A stretch of 64,000 nucleotides of DNA from Dromaius novaehollandiae (GCF_036370855.1 NC_088101.1:7928154-7992153); one strand, 5' to 3'; positions 12,651-25,600 are shown, counted from the first letter of the stretch. A program made the numbers and translations. The notes: generated by a model from the sequence alone, not told the origin.

Positions 12651-13063
12651 CTCCCATCTTTCTGCAGAGGACAAGGGGTGTCTACCCTGAGAGCAGTTAG
12701 CCTTGTACTGGACAGGGAAAGTACTGTCAAGGAAGTGATTTTGGTGAGAAAGGGTTACTCCTCACCAGCCACTTCACCTTGAAGGAAAAAGGGGAAGTGC
12801 TGTCATGTAGCCAAGGCTGCCTGGTAAAGCTGTGTGAGTTCTGCCTTGTGACAAGTCCTCTGCAAACTGAAGAGCAGGTTTGGTTAGCTTTATTGTTTGA
12901 GGTGGCATGTATTTTTTTTATTATCAGCTGTTGTCACACTTAATGGTATAGGACACATTTACCTTTGCAACTATCACAAAAGACAACCACCAGAAAGCAG
13001 CACCCACTTTTGCTTGCAGGGCCTGCTGCCCACTGGTCACCCAGGCCAGCCCCCAGCTTAGTG

Positions 13064-13108
13064 CTAAAGAATATAGGCCTGGGGCTGTCTAGAGGTAGCT
13101 AGAACACC
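13064..13108 (+). repeat. Short LTR-start fragment, copy A
   Basis: About 45 bases resemble the first bases of the LTR at 16,089 (TGCTAAAGAA, then GGGCTGTCTAGAGGTAGCT). It sits left of the pol remnants, so the 5' LTR appears reduced to this stub. The same stub is near 58,395 in copy B. Confidence 0.55.
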
Positions 13109-13139
13109 ACACAGGAAAAATGTTTTTCTGCCATTGATT

Positions 13140-16088
13140 TAAGCACCCCTTTCTTTAGTATCCTACTTGGTGAAAGCAGCCAACCCTCATTTGCTTTTAC
13201 AGGGAAAGGGCAACAATTAACATGGACACCTCCCACGAGGTTTCACAGGGTCTCCCACCTTTTTTCCCCACAAATATTGGGGAAGGATGTAAAGGATACC
13301 AAATATCAGGGGGATCAGCTCTAGGGCAATATGTAGATGACTTGCTCATGGCAAGGAGAGAGGAAGGTACCTGTCTAATAGACTCTGTACATCTATGCAT
13401 GGCTTCAGCAGAAAACTGTCACCAGGCATCTCCATCTAGTCTCCAGCTGTGTCAAAAGCAAGTAAAATACTTGGGGCTCACTCTGAAAGAAGGGCAATGA
13501 CTACTAGACCCAGAAAGAGGAGATGCTATAAGAAAACTCCCCCCTCCAGGAACAAAGAAACAGTTGCAAGGATTCCTTGGAGCTGGGGGATTTTGCACAC
13601 CATGGATCCCTGGGCTGGGAGAATTCACAAAACCCCTGACAGAGGCAACCCAGAACAAAGCAGAACCCATTGCACAGGGCCCTGAAAGAGAGCAAGCTTT
13701 TAGAGCTATGAAAGGAGCTTTGGCATCTGCACCTGCTCTCTGGCTCCCAGATTAGACAAAGCCCTTTGATTTGTACACACATGGACCTAAGGGCATTGCC
13801 AGCAGAGTAATAATGCCAGAGACCAGTAGCATGTGATTCTGCTCAACTAGATTCAGTTGCAGGTGTGGCATCTGTGACAGCAGCAGCAATAGTGGAGAGA
13901 AGCCACCCTCCCATTCTGGGACAGCCTTTGCAAAACCCAGATCTAGTCCTATTTGTAGATGGCTCATCCTACTATCTGCACAGACAGCAACAAGCTGGGT
14001 ATGCTGTAGTCAGCCAGGAACAAGTGATAGAGGCTGAACTGCTTCTCACACAAATGAGTGTGCAAGGAGCAGAACTAGTAGCCTTGACACAGGCAGCACA
14101 CCTGGCAAAAGGAAAGCAAGTCATCCTCTACACCAGCTCTCAATATGCCTTTGGGGTATGTCATGCAACTGGGATGTTATGGAAAGAGCAAGGACTTGTT
14201 GTTTCCTTAGGAAAGAAAATATCTAATGGAGAAGAAACACTATTTGCTAGAGTCAGTCCAGCTGCCTGAAGAAGTTGCTGTGATGCACTGCCCAGCCCAT
14301 ACTAAGGACACTACAGAAACTGGGAAAGGAAATGCTTTAGCCAACACCACCACAAAGGCTGCAGCCCAACCACCTTTGAGAGACTGTGTGGTTGCAATTC
14401 CAGTCAGGAACCAGAGTGAATGGCTGAATTTAAGAGACCTCAAAACCATGCATGAAAAGGACTGCTCAGCAGCAGAGAGGAAACAATGGGAAAAGCAGGA
14501 AGCAAAACAAAATGACAGTGGAATATGGACACTTGGGGGAAAACATTCTAAAAAGAAGTAATTACTGTAGCTAGGGGGTTTGATGATAAAGCTCATGGGG
14601 GAGCCCAGGCAGTAGCTAACCAGGCACAGAAAGGATGGGCCACACCAGGAATCTATGCAGCTGCAGAAAGAAAAACTGATAGCTGCCCAACCTGCCAAAA
14701 GGTCTCCAGCAGCAAACCAACCTCAGAGTTAGGGGGACAACCGTGGGCCTCCTTCCCTTCTCAAAGGCTACAGCTAGACCTCGCAGATATGCTGCCTGCC
14801 AATGGGTACAAACACTTGTCAGTGATAGGAGATCAGTCATCAGGCTGGGGAGAGGACTTCCCAACAAGAAAGGCTGAGGCAGGAGGGGTGGTAAAAACCT
14901 AACTAAAAGAAATCCTACCCAGATATGGGGTTCCAGAAGCAATGCAGTCACACAGGGCTACCCATTTCACAGCAAACAATCAAGCAACTATACACATCAC
15001 TAGGAAGAGAGAGAAACCTGCAGACCCCTTATCACCCACAGTCTGCAGGACAGGTAGGAAGAATGAACAGAACATCAAAAGAAAAAACAGCAGGAATATG
15101 CATACACACACTGCTCTAAAATGGCCAGAGGCATTGAACTTAGCTCTATGGGAGGTTTGAAATGCCCCATGACAACCCACAGGACTAACACCAGCAGAAA
15201 TTCCCTTTGGGAGACATTGCCATACCAGGGCCTTACACCCCTGCTAAGACCAGCCTGTTAGAGATGAACAAGTGACACAACATGTACTAGCTTTAGAGAA
15301 ACAGCTTAAGGCTTCACAAAAAATCAGGCTCCCTGGTTTCAGCCAGTACCAGACATTCAGGCACATGACAGACAGCCTGGGGATGAAGCTTTAGGTAAAA
15401 CATTTCTACAAAAATCCAAGTCAGAACCTAAGTGGGACAGGCCATATACTGCCATGCTGTGTTCTTACTTGGCTGTTCAAGTTGAACTGTACTTGCATAC
15501 ACTGGAAAGAGACAGGCATGTATGAGAACCCTTGGCAGTCATATTCATAGACACCACTGCTGCAAATACAAGTAGTGACTCAAATATTTGTGTTCATAAC
15601 TGGACCAAAATTATGGGATGCAACTTCAACCATTCAGCTCCTGTTAGATCTCATCAGTTGTTACCATCTAATTATACATTGACTCAGAATTTACTACCTA
15701 CCCCCACTGGAATACATCTTACACTGGTGAAAAAGCTACTACAACATGATGACCTGCATCAACTCCTAGAAGGCATCCAAAACAATGGACAAGAACTCTA
15801 ATCGCCACTCATCAGGATACAGAAGAGATACACCATGCCTTAGAAAGGAAGATAAGGAAGGATGGAGACCATCATGGGTGGAAAACACTCCTAGGATGGT
15901 CACCAACCACAACAGGGATTTATGATCACCTGCTGCACCCAGTAGTAGTTGTGTTAAGTTCATCTGTGTCATGCCTATCACTTACAACCATATTATACAT
16001 GAAATTATGGAAAGTGACAGTCTGCCTCAGAAGACTGAGGACTGTTTCAAGTGTTAGCAGGGATGCTTAATAAAAACAAAGGGAGGAC
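13140..16088 (+). mobile_element. Gammaretrovirus-like ERV internal region (pol, env-like), copy A; fossil
   Basis: In order: reverse transcriptase palm with the YVDD box (about 13,330), RT connection (about 13,500-13,750), RNase H (LFVDGSS and AELVALTQAAHLAKGK, about 13,950-14,270), integrase zinc-binding and core pieces (about 14,560-15,160), then a shorter env-like tail with a hydrophobic segment (about 15,530-16,060) and a purine-rich tract before the LTR. The RNase H and connection words match the murine leukaemia virus type closely, so this is a class I (gamma-like) element. No gag is recognisable. The element is broken in many places and is not functional. It was present before the segmental duplication. 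Confidence 0.88.
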
Positions 16089-16800
16089 TGCTAAAGAACA
16101 TTGAACTGAAACTGTCTAGAGGTAGCTGCCCAGCACAACTTTTATAAACACTTGGCATGAGTAGCTCAATTGGCTGAAGCCTTAGGCCACACTCAGAGAA
16201 CAGGAGGGACTTGCATCCAGCTCAGGAAAAGAGGCCCCAGGGCCAGCTCCAGCTGGAAAGACAAGGACATCACAAGCAGTCTGTATCCCTGTGTCTCACA
16301 CTCCAGAAGGGAGGATGTCACAACTCTGAAATAAGGCCTGTGCTGGCCATCAGGACCCTGAGAAACAAAGCCTCCTCTCCTTGCTGGGGCAGGGAGAGTT
16401 GTGGTCTGCAACCACCTCCTCCTCCTCAGGACCTTGAGAGACAGAGGGACCCAACAAGGAACAAAGGCACATCCCTCAGCAGAAACCACACCAGTAAAGA
16501 TGAGGAAAGAAACAGCCTGCCCAGGGACAACAATGAGACCCAATAAGGAACAGGAGACCCCAGAGCTGAATATCACTAGTGGTCTCAACTACCACATGAG
16601 GGGTGGAGACCTTGGATTCAAAGGCTACAATTGCCCAGGGATTCCTTTCCTTAGGGTCCCCTTCCAGAGGCACCCAGCTCCAGCTGCAATCACTGCACAC
16701 ATGCCATTAAAATTCATTTCATTCACTTGGATTTGGCTCCACACTTCCCAGCAGGAACCTAGGGTCAGACCCTGCTGTGGTGGGCAGCAAACCTAACCTT
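16089..16800 (+). mobile_element. 3' LTR of the ERV, copy A; fossil
   Basis: Begins TGCTAAAGAAC right after the purine-rich tract and runs for about 0.7 kb. It includes a possible ATTAAA poly(A) signal near 16,707. Relatives in the window lie at 20,126, 26,290 and 61,420. The right border is approximate. Confidence 0.7.
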
Positions 16801-17999
16801 CCCTAACACTGTTGGAGCAAAACCAACTGCTGGTCTGAGCCTCTTTGGGAAGCCCCATGCTCAAGGGTTAGTGTCATGCCTGACAATTTCTCTGCTTATT
16901 ACCCGAGGGCTTTACCTTGTACATGATTTTAAGACACAGTTCAGCAGTACTAAAGGATTTAAATAGGGCCTTGCCTGCCAATACTCCCCCCTCCCAAGAG
17001 GGCTACTCATTCTCAGCAGCTCTGGAAATAATTCATCCCTTCTCAAACCACCCAAACTGCCCTTGCTCTCCTTTTGAGCCTGGGTTCCAGCTGTCACCAG
17101 AAGGGCAACACTCTTAACCCCCTGCTCCTCCCACAAGTCCCTCCTGGCCCCACTACATTCAGGAGAGATTTGGACTGTGCTCACAAGAGCTCACAAAGCA
17201 GTCATGTTGAAACACACTGTCCTAAGCTCAGGAGTCTCCTGGGGGGCTGGTAAGGGCTAGTTTTACACACCACTCAGTTTCTGCACACACCCTGTAGTAG
17301 ACAGGCAGCTGGGGCATCTCCTTGACAGATAAAATAGTTTTAGGCAGTCTCTGAAGCAGTCCTATTTGACTTCTATCATGTCTAAAAAGTCAAAGCAACA
17401 CGAGGCAGACAACATACCAGGTACATTTTTCAGCTTTTGATGGCAGCCTTCGGATGCCAGTTATGTCTGCCTTGGGAGCAGACCCCATCTTGCCATGTTC
17501 ATGAGACACAGCACTCTTCTAAGACCTGCAGGGGAAAAGCAGAGTCAATCCAATTGTACCCCGTGATTAGCTACAGGACTTGGCATGCCACATACTGAAA
17601 CACAGGGGCAATCACTACACTGTTGTACCTCCAAGCAAAGCTTATTCAAGCCCATTGGGGTGATCAACACCCATGTCAATGGACTAGGCAGAGACTGGAA
17701 ACTCAAAGCATGCAGCAACTCACCTCACTGGATGGCTCCTCTGACAAGCCACTAACATCTCAGGCCCATCAAGCTTCACAACCTCTCATGAGAAAGACTA
17801 AAAAGGGCTCTCCAAAGAGCACAGGGCCTAGGAAAAAAAGCCCCCAACAAGCAATGCCTGTGCCATGACAGCATGTCTGGCAGGAAGACAGGGGACTGCT
17901 GCCTGCTGAAAGGAGCCCCCAGGCACTGTCACCTGCTGCTCCCCCTCAGCACATCACACATCCAAATGCAAAAGCTGCACGAGCCCCTTCCAGAGCCAG
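16801..17999. other. Intergenic, nothing recognised, copy A
   Basis: CpG-poor sequence between the ERV LTR and the GC-rich patch; short open frames only, none resembling a known family. The same holds for its partner at 62,136-63,339. Confidence 0.5.
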
Positions 18000-18520
18000 C
18001 TGCTTTCCCAACTGTCCTACCAGGGCTTGTTGCCCCATTCAGCTACTGGGCACAGGGCCCTGCCCAGACCCTCGGGTCAGCAGGCACAAGCAGCCCTGCT
18101 GCAGCTGCCGGGAGGCAGGAGCTCACAGCCTCCCCAGCTCAGGCCTCTCACCAGCCTTGTCCCCAGCTGTCCCTCCTGCCCTGCCCCCGGGCTCAGGCAC
18201 TGACCTCAGCAGAGCTCTGCAAAGGGGCTGGTGTCCCCAGCTCCTCCTCCCCGGCCACCCACTGCCTCCAGCACAGCAGGGCTCCCACGGCCCAGGGCAG
18301 CCACCCCCTGCAAGAGGCACCCAGCCCCCCCGCAGCCTGGGGGAAGCCCCCCCCACTCCCTGAGGCAGCTCCTGTCACTCCCCCCTCCCCCACAACAGCC
18401 CCCCCACCAGCTCACACCAGCCCCACCCCTCCACCAATCAGCTGCAGCCCCGCCCCACAGGCAGCCCCAGAAGCTTCCAGAAGCTCCTGGAAGGAGAAAG
18501 GCAGCCTTGAGGCAAAGGGC
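18000..18520. promoter_or_regulatory. GC-rich patch with CCAAT, GC box and heat-shock element, copy A
   Basis: A C-rich stretch in CpG-poor surroundings. CCAATCAG at 18,434 and CCCCGCCCC near 18,448 are followed by a perfect three-unit heat-shock element: GAA at 18,470, TTC at 18,475, GAA at 18,480. A degenerate fourth unit (TCC, 18,485) and a fifth GAA (18,490) keep the 5-bp phase. This layout is known from HSF-responsive promoters. No adjacent coding exon is recognised. Confidence 0.5.
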
Positions 18521-18627
18521 CCCTAGGGCAAAAGAGGGAGTAACACCAACAGGTGCCCAGGGAGGGGACAGTGCTGAGAAGCTCCAAGCACCCACTTAGA
18601 GACACTGGAAAGCAGCAACCTCACCAG

Positions 18628-20125
18628 CAGCTTCTGGGAAGGAGCCACCTGCCTCAAGAAGCACTGTCCCCAAAACAGGGAAGAAAAAGCATCAAAACCA
18701 GCTGTCAAAAGCCAGGAAGGGGAGAAAATCCACACCCTGGCAGAGCACAAACAGCAGTCCCTCCTCCATTATCATGGGAAGGGGTGTTGGGGGGGAGGTC
18801 ACACTCATTTCCTTCCCTCCTTCAGTTAGGGAAATTCAGGCAGTTTTAATTGGTTAATCAGCACCAGATCAGACCTGCTGCTTTGGGGCAGTCAAGAAGC
18901 ACCAGGTCCCACTGGGACAACTCTGAGGGCTCATGCCAAGGGCTCCCCTCCTTGCCTTCCTGCCCACCCCAGCCCCTCCATGGCAGGAGAATTGGAGGCA
19001 GCATCTGCTTGTGCTACAGCTGTGAGGAGCTCCCAGGAGCAGACCCAGGGCACCCTGACTCCCAAGGCCTTCCTCACCACCTGCCTTGACTTGGAGCCAA
19101 GACCTGGGTTCCCATCACACTGGGTTTCCACTCCAGGGCCTGAATCAATTCAGTTTGCTGACCAAAAAACCCAGGAAACACCTTGTGCATGGGAGAAGAG
19201 CTCTTCACTGCCTGAGGCTTTTCCTGCTTTGTTGTTAGTTGACACTTGTTGGCTGACAAGCATTTGCTTAGACTTGCTCTCTTTTAAATCAACATAAGGC
19301 TAAAAGAGATAGCACATCCTAATGCAACTACCCCCAACTACTGCTCATTCAGGAAGAGCCTGGATGGTCTCTTCCAGGCCACTGTTTACTCCTCTCCTTC
19401 AGTGCCTGCATTCCAGTTGGGACAACAACAGGAACTTCAAAGGACTGTTTTCTCTTACAGAGCAAGAAGGCCATGTGCCAGTTCCAGCTCCCACTTGCTG
19501 CTCTGACACAGTCCCTGCCCCATTTCCCCTCCCACTCCAAGGGACTCAGAAGCAATTCCCAACAAGGACACAGTGTTGTGGGCACCAAGTGAAGTCTTAA
19601 AGAGTTTAAAATAAACCAAGCATCTCTTCCCAAATAACCCTATTCAGTAAGTGATCAGCTCTGCCAGGGACACCTCAGACAACAAGCAGCTCCATTTGTT
19701 CTCTCTGGGGAAACCCTACACTGGAGTTTCAAAACAGCACTTCACTCTACACACCCATAAAGCTAGTCTAAGCAGCAAACACATGCAACACCTTCTTAGC
19801 TTTACTTGGACACTTGCTCTTTTTCCACAGAAACAACAAATAAAGACTTCTTTTCTTCTCAGGGCTCTTCTTGAGACATGCAAGAAAAACCCTGAAGGGA
19901 GTCAGAAGCCACAGACCTGGAAGGCTCTGACATGCCCTGTTTGCAGCAAGCCCAGACTCCCTGCTTGGAAGCATCACTCTTCAGCTCTTAAGAACATGCA
20001 TCAAGGGAAAGTGACAAACTGTTGCACAAACAGAAAAAGCAGAGCATGGAAAGACTGTTTGCTTTGTCCTCAGTGGTCAAGTGGCACAACCCACTCTCTG
20101 ACACCTCAACACCTGGAGTATTTCC
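18628..20125. other. Intergenic, CpG-poor, nothing recognised
   Basis: Lies just past where the duplicated segment leaves the window in copy B. The longest open frame here (about 185 codons at 19,651) has no recognisable family and low-complexity composition. Confidence 0.4.
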
Positions 20126-20830
20126 TGTTAAAGAGCACTGGACTGGGGCTGTCCAGGGGTAGCTGCTTAGCACAACTTTTAAGAGACTTGCTTAGCAGGA
20201 GCAGCTAGATTTGCTGAAGCCTTAAGCCACACTCAGGTGACTCATCATGTTAGCTGAAAGAGGGCCCCAGAGCTGGTTCAGGCTGGAAAGAGGAGGAAGT
20301 CACAAGCAGTCTGCATTCCTGTGCCTCACACTCTGAAAGGGAGGATGTCAGGACTTTGAAATAAGGCCTGTGCCCCTGGGCATCAGGACCCTGAGAAACA
20401 AAGCCTCCTCTCCCTGCTGGGACAGGTCCATTGGGGTGGCCTGGAATTACCACCTCTTCCTCCTCAGGACCTTGGGAGACAAGGGCAGGACCCCACAAGG
20501 AACAAAGGCACATCCCTCAGCACAAGTCACAGCAGTAGAGAAGAGGAAAGAGACAGCCTGCCTAGGGACAGCAATGGGACCCAAGGAGGAACAGGAAGAC
20601 CCCACCCCTGAGTATTGCTGGTGGTCTCAACTACCACATGAGGGGTGGAGAACTTAAGACTGAAGAGTTACAATTGCCCAGGGATTTCTTTGTTCAGGGT
20701 CCCTCTTCAGCAGCACCCAGCTCCAGCTGGAAATGCTGCACATGCAATATTAAACATGTTCATTTTCACTCTGACTTGGCTTTGAACTTCTCAGCAGGAC
20801 CCTAGGGTCAGACCCTGTTACAGTGGCTAA
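20126..20830 (+). mobile_element. Solo LTR related to the ERV LTR; fossil
   Basis: Begins TGTTAAAGAGCACTGGACTG and follows the 16,089 LTR along its length (shared words: GCTGAAGCCTTA, GGGAGGATGTCA, CCTGAGAAACAAAGCC, AACTACCACATGAGG, CCTAGGGTCAGACCCTG). No internal region is beside it, so it is a solo LTR. It differs by perhaps 15-20%, so it is an older or different subfamily member. Confidence 0.7.
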
Positions 20831-21419
20831 GCACACACAGTTTTTACATAACATTTATTTCAGTTCAACCAAGGCTTTCATGCTGTTTTAGGCACACAAG
20901 TGAACAGTAGCTTACCAGACACTCCTGGGAAGTGGTAACACCCAAGCTCTTAGCTAGGGCATTTCCCCAAGGCCTCCAAACTCCTGCAGGGAAATGAAGT
21001 AACACAGTAATGGATAAGTCAAGTTTGAGAACAGGAACACTCCCGACCTCCCTTAGGCTACTCCCAGGAAGTCAAGAGAAGAAGCTCTCACGACTCAGTT
21101 AGCAGCTCCATCTTTCACCACACCTGACCAAAGACCTGCATGACTGAGCTACAAAGCAGATCAGATGCTGCAGGAAAAAGTAGGAAATGCCTCAAAAAAG
21201 CTTTCATGCTACAAAAATACTGTAACACACACAGCCACCCAAGCTCTGAAAAAAATAGGATAGCACATCCAAACTGAAAGTCTAGATGAAAAGACAAACA
21301 AACACTGGTGGGAGAAAGTGGAGGAAGAAACAAAACTTAAACAGAAGTAAAAGAGACAACCAAGAACAGGAAAGACACCACAAGGCAGCTCCAAGAACCA
21401 CCCAGAAACCAGAAAAAAA

Positions 21420-21665
21420 CCCACAGCTTTAAGACTCACCTAAAAAACAACACCAAAAACAAAACACACAACTCACAACACAAACAACACCTCACAAACA
21501 ACACCCAGCAGACACACAACCCCCACACCAGCCAAACAAAACCCCCACCCCCAAGGCTCAGCTTAAATACAGCCCTCAAGCCAAGGGGCAGAGGGGGCGT
21601 GGCTGGAGCTTCCAGGTGAGGCTGGTCAAGGCAATTTGGACCTGGGTGTGGTCAGGGTCTTGACA
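21420..21665 (-). repeat. LTR-like repeat, left arm of an inverted pair
   Basis: Read on the minus strand it gives AATTGCC then TTGACCAGCCTCACCTGG, GAGGGCTGTATTTAAGCTGAG and a GT-rich run. The arm at 22,340-22,660 has the same order on the plus strand (AATTGCCCTGACCAGGCTCA, GAGGGCTGCATTTAAGCTTG, GT-rich run). The TATTTAAG box suggests an LTR or promoter-bearing repeat. Family not identified. Confidence 0.5.
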
Positions 21666-21826
21666 GCACAGGCAAGAATGGCAAGGTGAAGCCTTTAAAT
21701 GTCAACAAAAACAGCAAGGTAGATTTAGAGTTTTCTGAGAAAACACCAAAAGTTTCTGCAAGAGAGGAAAATGGCTGGAGAATGTTTGTTTTCTGCTTCT
21801 TGTGTTGTAGAGACTAAAAAAAGCCC

Positions 21827-22270
21827 CTAAGCAGTGCTAGCGAGGGCCAGGCCCAAAGCATGCAAGAGGTGTTTCTTCACATGATGCATAATTAGGCGCT
21901 GGAGTTTCTGGCTGGATGTGAACAGTTCACATGGGCTCCAAAAAAGCCTGGACAAACTCTCAGGAAAGAAAAACCTGTGAGGGATGTGAAATGCAGAGGC
22001 ACCACCTCTGGTGCTGGGAATGCTTGAGCCACAGATAGCAAGATACGTGACACCTGCAGGAGAAGGATTCCTGTATGCTCGCGCTGCACATCTAGGCAGG
22101 TACAGCTTCTTGGAAGTGTTGGGAAGGTTCTCGACATCAAACGCTAGCAGGTATTCAAAGAAGGCTTTCACTACCATCGTATCAAAGGCCTTTGGGGGCA
22201 GGTGACATGTATATATGTGGGTATGATATACCCACCTAACAAAATTGTCCTGGTTAAGCTTTGCTTCCAT
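21827..22270 (-). other. 147-codon open frame between inverted repeats, unidentified
   Basis: An uninterrupted frame from MEAKLNQDNFVRW to HALGLALASTA, lying inside the inverted pair. I do not recognise it. It has no low-complexity bias, unlike most open frames here, so a decayed retrocopy or an internal piece of a mobile element is possible. No splice signals or promoter point to a gene. Confidence 0.2.
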
Positions 22271-22339
22271 GTGAGGTGTTCCAAGGGACTGTCACTTTTC
22301 ACATGGAAGAGCTTTCTTGCTATGGCACTAGGGCCCTTG

Positions 22340-22660
22340 GTGCAGCAGGAGGCCTTAATTGCCCTGACCAGGCTCAGCTGTGGCTTCCCTGACCAGAATC
22401 AGCTGGGGCTTCCACCCACCTGTCCTCCACCCATTGGCCAGAGGGCTGCATTTAAGCTTGGTGAGAGGGGTGCTTGTTCTTGCTGGGTGCCCTGGAGAGG
22501 GGGAGTGGGGTGTTTTGTGGGTTTGTGTTTGTGTTGTGCAGGGTGGGTGTGTTTTGGGGGCTGGGGTCTCTAGGGTGGTGCTTGTGCTTTGTCTGTTTAA
22601 TGCTGTGTGAAGTTCTGTGTGAGGTGACTAATAAATTTGTTGTGGTGCCTTGTTATTGTA
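22340..22660 (+). repeat. LTR-like repeat, right arm of the inverted pair
   Basis: Partner of 21,420-21,665 in opposite orientation. It contains a CCATTGGCC box, CTGCATTTAAGC, a GT-rich stretch and an AATAAA near 22,630, an order typical of an LTR from U3 to R. Divergence between the arms is high, so they are unlikely to be the two ends of one recent insertion. Confidence 0.5.
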
Positions 22661-25600
22661 GGTCTATAGGTGTGCAAAGGCTGACTCTGTTTCTGTGTGT
22701 GTTTGGGTCATCCAGAGTTCTGATCTCCTCTTCATTTCTGGAGTCCTGCTGTGTTTCCTGTTCCCTGGGAGGTAAGTATGTAACTAGGGTTGAGTGCTCC
22801 TTGTTAGGAGTTGTTTTGTTATCTGAGGGGCCAATATTCCTGATCTGCTGAGGAGTCCTTGTTGAAAAGCTGTGCCCTTTGAGTTCTGGTAGCCTCATTC
22901 TCAGGCTGCTCTTTTTAAATGGGAAGAGTATTCTACCAGGAAAAGCTTGAAAACTCCCAGTCTCACTTCTTGGAAAGCAAAGAGTGCTAAGCCAAAACAG
23001 CTGGTCAGATGTAGAATCTTTGCAGCTTGGAGGGCTTGAATTCATCTTTCATGCAGTTTGTTGATTGCATCTCCTTATCTTGCAGGAAAGGCTAGTATAT
23101 GGGGGAGACTGGGGGCAAGAAGGTTGTGACAGATGCTTAAATCATCAGGTCAGAAGGGAGTTCTTCAAAAGCATTGTTTTCTGACCACAAAACCCAGTTC
23201 CTATGACAGAATTGGGTCAGAGTCATTCCTTGACTCTGCCTGTGCCTTCTGAGATGGAGGTGAGAGTGTTTTCTCCAAATGTCCCAGTACTTGAGGCAGG
23301 TCTTCTCAAGAAATCTTCATGCTTCAAGCTTAAATTAAGTAGTGTTGTTATTAGTGAGCCTAGTAGAAAAGAATGAGAGACAAAATGCAGTGTTCAAAGA
23401 CCTCCCAAGTTTGGTCAGATAGCTTCACAGCCATGTTTGGCAGATGCTTGGCAGTACTATGTTTTGAGGAGAAATGAGTGTCTCCTCTCTTGCCAGCTCC
23501 CTTTGGATGCTCTTGTTTCTCTCTGGAGCTCTCCAAAGGCATGTGCAGTGCTGCAGCTGAGAAGAGAGAAGCAGCTGCAGGACAGCTCTGCTGCAGTCTC
23601 TGGGCTTCAAAAGCCTGAGCTGCTGCTGCCCTAGCTAAAGACATGGCTTATGCCCCCAGGACACAGAAGGGGGCCAGCTACCACATCAAGGGTGAAATGA
23701 CAGGACACCCTGTGCTGCCCAGTGTGCAGAGTCTTGCTTCTCTGGAAGTAGCTGAAAGTGCAAAGCATGGCTCTTGGCAGGCTTGCCTTTTGGAGGGGTC
23801 AGCACTGTTCAACTCCTGCCTCATTGTGAGTTCCTGTCTTGCTGAACTACAAGATGCTTGACTAGCTGATAGTCAGGATTTCCTTGTGGATTCTGTCTGA
23901 TGACACAGAGGGTTTTCTTGTGGTGAGCTCAAAGCTTGTGTTGGGATTAGTGCAGTCACATGGAAATGCTTTACAAGCAGTAACTAGCAGTGGGCATGCC
24001 ACCCACTCAGTGTCCCAGCTGTGAAGGGGTCTGGGGAGGGGTGTGTGTGAGGTGGTTACCCTCACCTGGCATGTCCCAGTGAGGTGCACCTGCAAGAGCT
24101 GGGGGATACAGTGAGGTGTGCTGGGGAGGAGTTCTAGCAGTGACTGGGAGGTCTTAGTGTTGTGTGACAGGGTCTTCAGACACTGCTTCTCTTCAGATGC
24201 TTGCCCTGAAGAGACCAATATAAAAAACCACAAATGGCTTTGAAAGTGTCTCAGGTGGGTGAAGGTTTTCTTTTTAAGAAAAAGCTAGACTCCACTGTGG
24301 GAGGGTTTGACCTATAAAGTGGCTGCACTCTCAGGCTAATCTCTGGGTGTGAAAGTTAAATGTGACAAGGGTGTTAAGCTGCTAAATAGTTCAGTGTATC
24401 CTGCAGCTAAGCTGAAATAGCTGAAACCCAACTGTTGCAGGTTGTAGAGGCTTGGCAGTCTGGAGCTTGGTTAGAGGGAAGTGTGCTTGAGGGTTAATGG
24501 TGTGGAATATATGGTTTCCTGTCTCACTGCTGTCCTCACAAAGGGAGGCCTGCTTTAATTTTGCAGCAGGGCAGCACTGGAGCTGTGAGCTGGTGGGTGG
24601 ATGTGTGCAGGCTGTGTCCTTGCTGATGAGGGAATCCTGGCCTCTGTCCTCCCCTTCCATTTAATGTGACATGTGGATGTATGGAGTTATGCAGCCACAA
24701 AGGGGGTGGGGAGGGGGACAGAAACCAGTTACCTGTGTGGACATGCAAGGGAGCACTGGGGTTGCTGTAGCAGGGAAGCCAAGGGTTGCAGCTCAGAGCA
24801 GGGCTAGTGTTATGTACAGGCCTAGTGAAGTTAACCATCCACGAGTCCTGCCTGGAGCAGGGACAGGCCTAACATAAGCATGAGACCTAATGCTCCCAGC
24901 TACTCTGTCTTGTCTCCAGCTCTGGCCTTGCTCTGGAGGACAGAATTGAGTTCTTGCTTTTACTGCTCCCTGGCTTCCTAAGATGAGGCAGAGGGACTGC
25001 TCCCATTCTGGTCCTCTTTCTGGTGTTGAAATGCTCCCTTCCTAGAGGGCTCTGGCTTGGGAAAGGACTGTTAGCTTGTTACCTTGGGTTATAGCTATTC
25101 CATACTCAAACTTAGCCAAGAATCAGGGGTGCTGTTTGGGCCTTGTTGAATTGGTGAAAGACTTGCCCTGGCTTGAGGCCCAGCACTCAACTGGAAGTGC
25201 CCAGGTAGAAGAAAAGAGAAGGTGGGGGGGAGAGGGGGAGGGAATGAGTGTATTGCCTGATGCTTTTTCAAGGAGAAGTGGGGAGAGAGAGTGCCTGGAG
25301 TCAGAGCTGGCTCCATGGGCCTGAGGCCCCAAGTCACAACATGGGTGAGGGTCACCTCACCAAGAGAGGGTGTTTCTTCTGCAGGCTTCCCACTAGCAGG
25401 AGCAGCAGAGAGGGCTGGTTAGCCTGCTAAGGGCTCTGACAGCTGCCAGAGCATCAGCCTGGCAAGTCTGTGCCTAGCTGGGGGGACAGGGAGCAGTCCC
25501 TGACAAGGAGATGGGGCCCTTGACAAGGGGAGCATCTCTGCAGGCTCTGCACTGGCTGAATGAGAGTGCAGTTGCTGCAGAACCTGCTGTTCCCTGTGTC

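Larger units (their letters stand above)
1..18627. repeat. Segmental duplication, copy A
   Basis: This block repeats in the same orientation at 45,678-64,000. Anchors: base 1 pairs with 45,678, the exon 1 ATG at 11,632 with 56,829, and 18,627 with 64,000. The offset drifts between about 45.19 and 45.75 kb because of indels in introns and flanks. By eye the MROH half differs by about 2-4%, often at CpG sites, and the ERV half by well under 1%. Both ends run out of the window, so the true unit is larger. A tandem unit near 45 kb would explain the spacing; this is inferred. Confidence 0.95.

Noticed and set aside
18157-18599. Pro/Ser-rich open frames in the GC-rich patch
   Set aside because: Low-complexity translation of a C-rich stretch, with no splice or start context.
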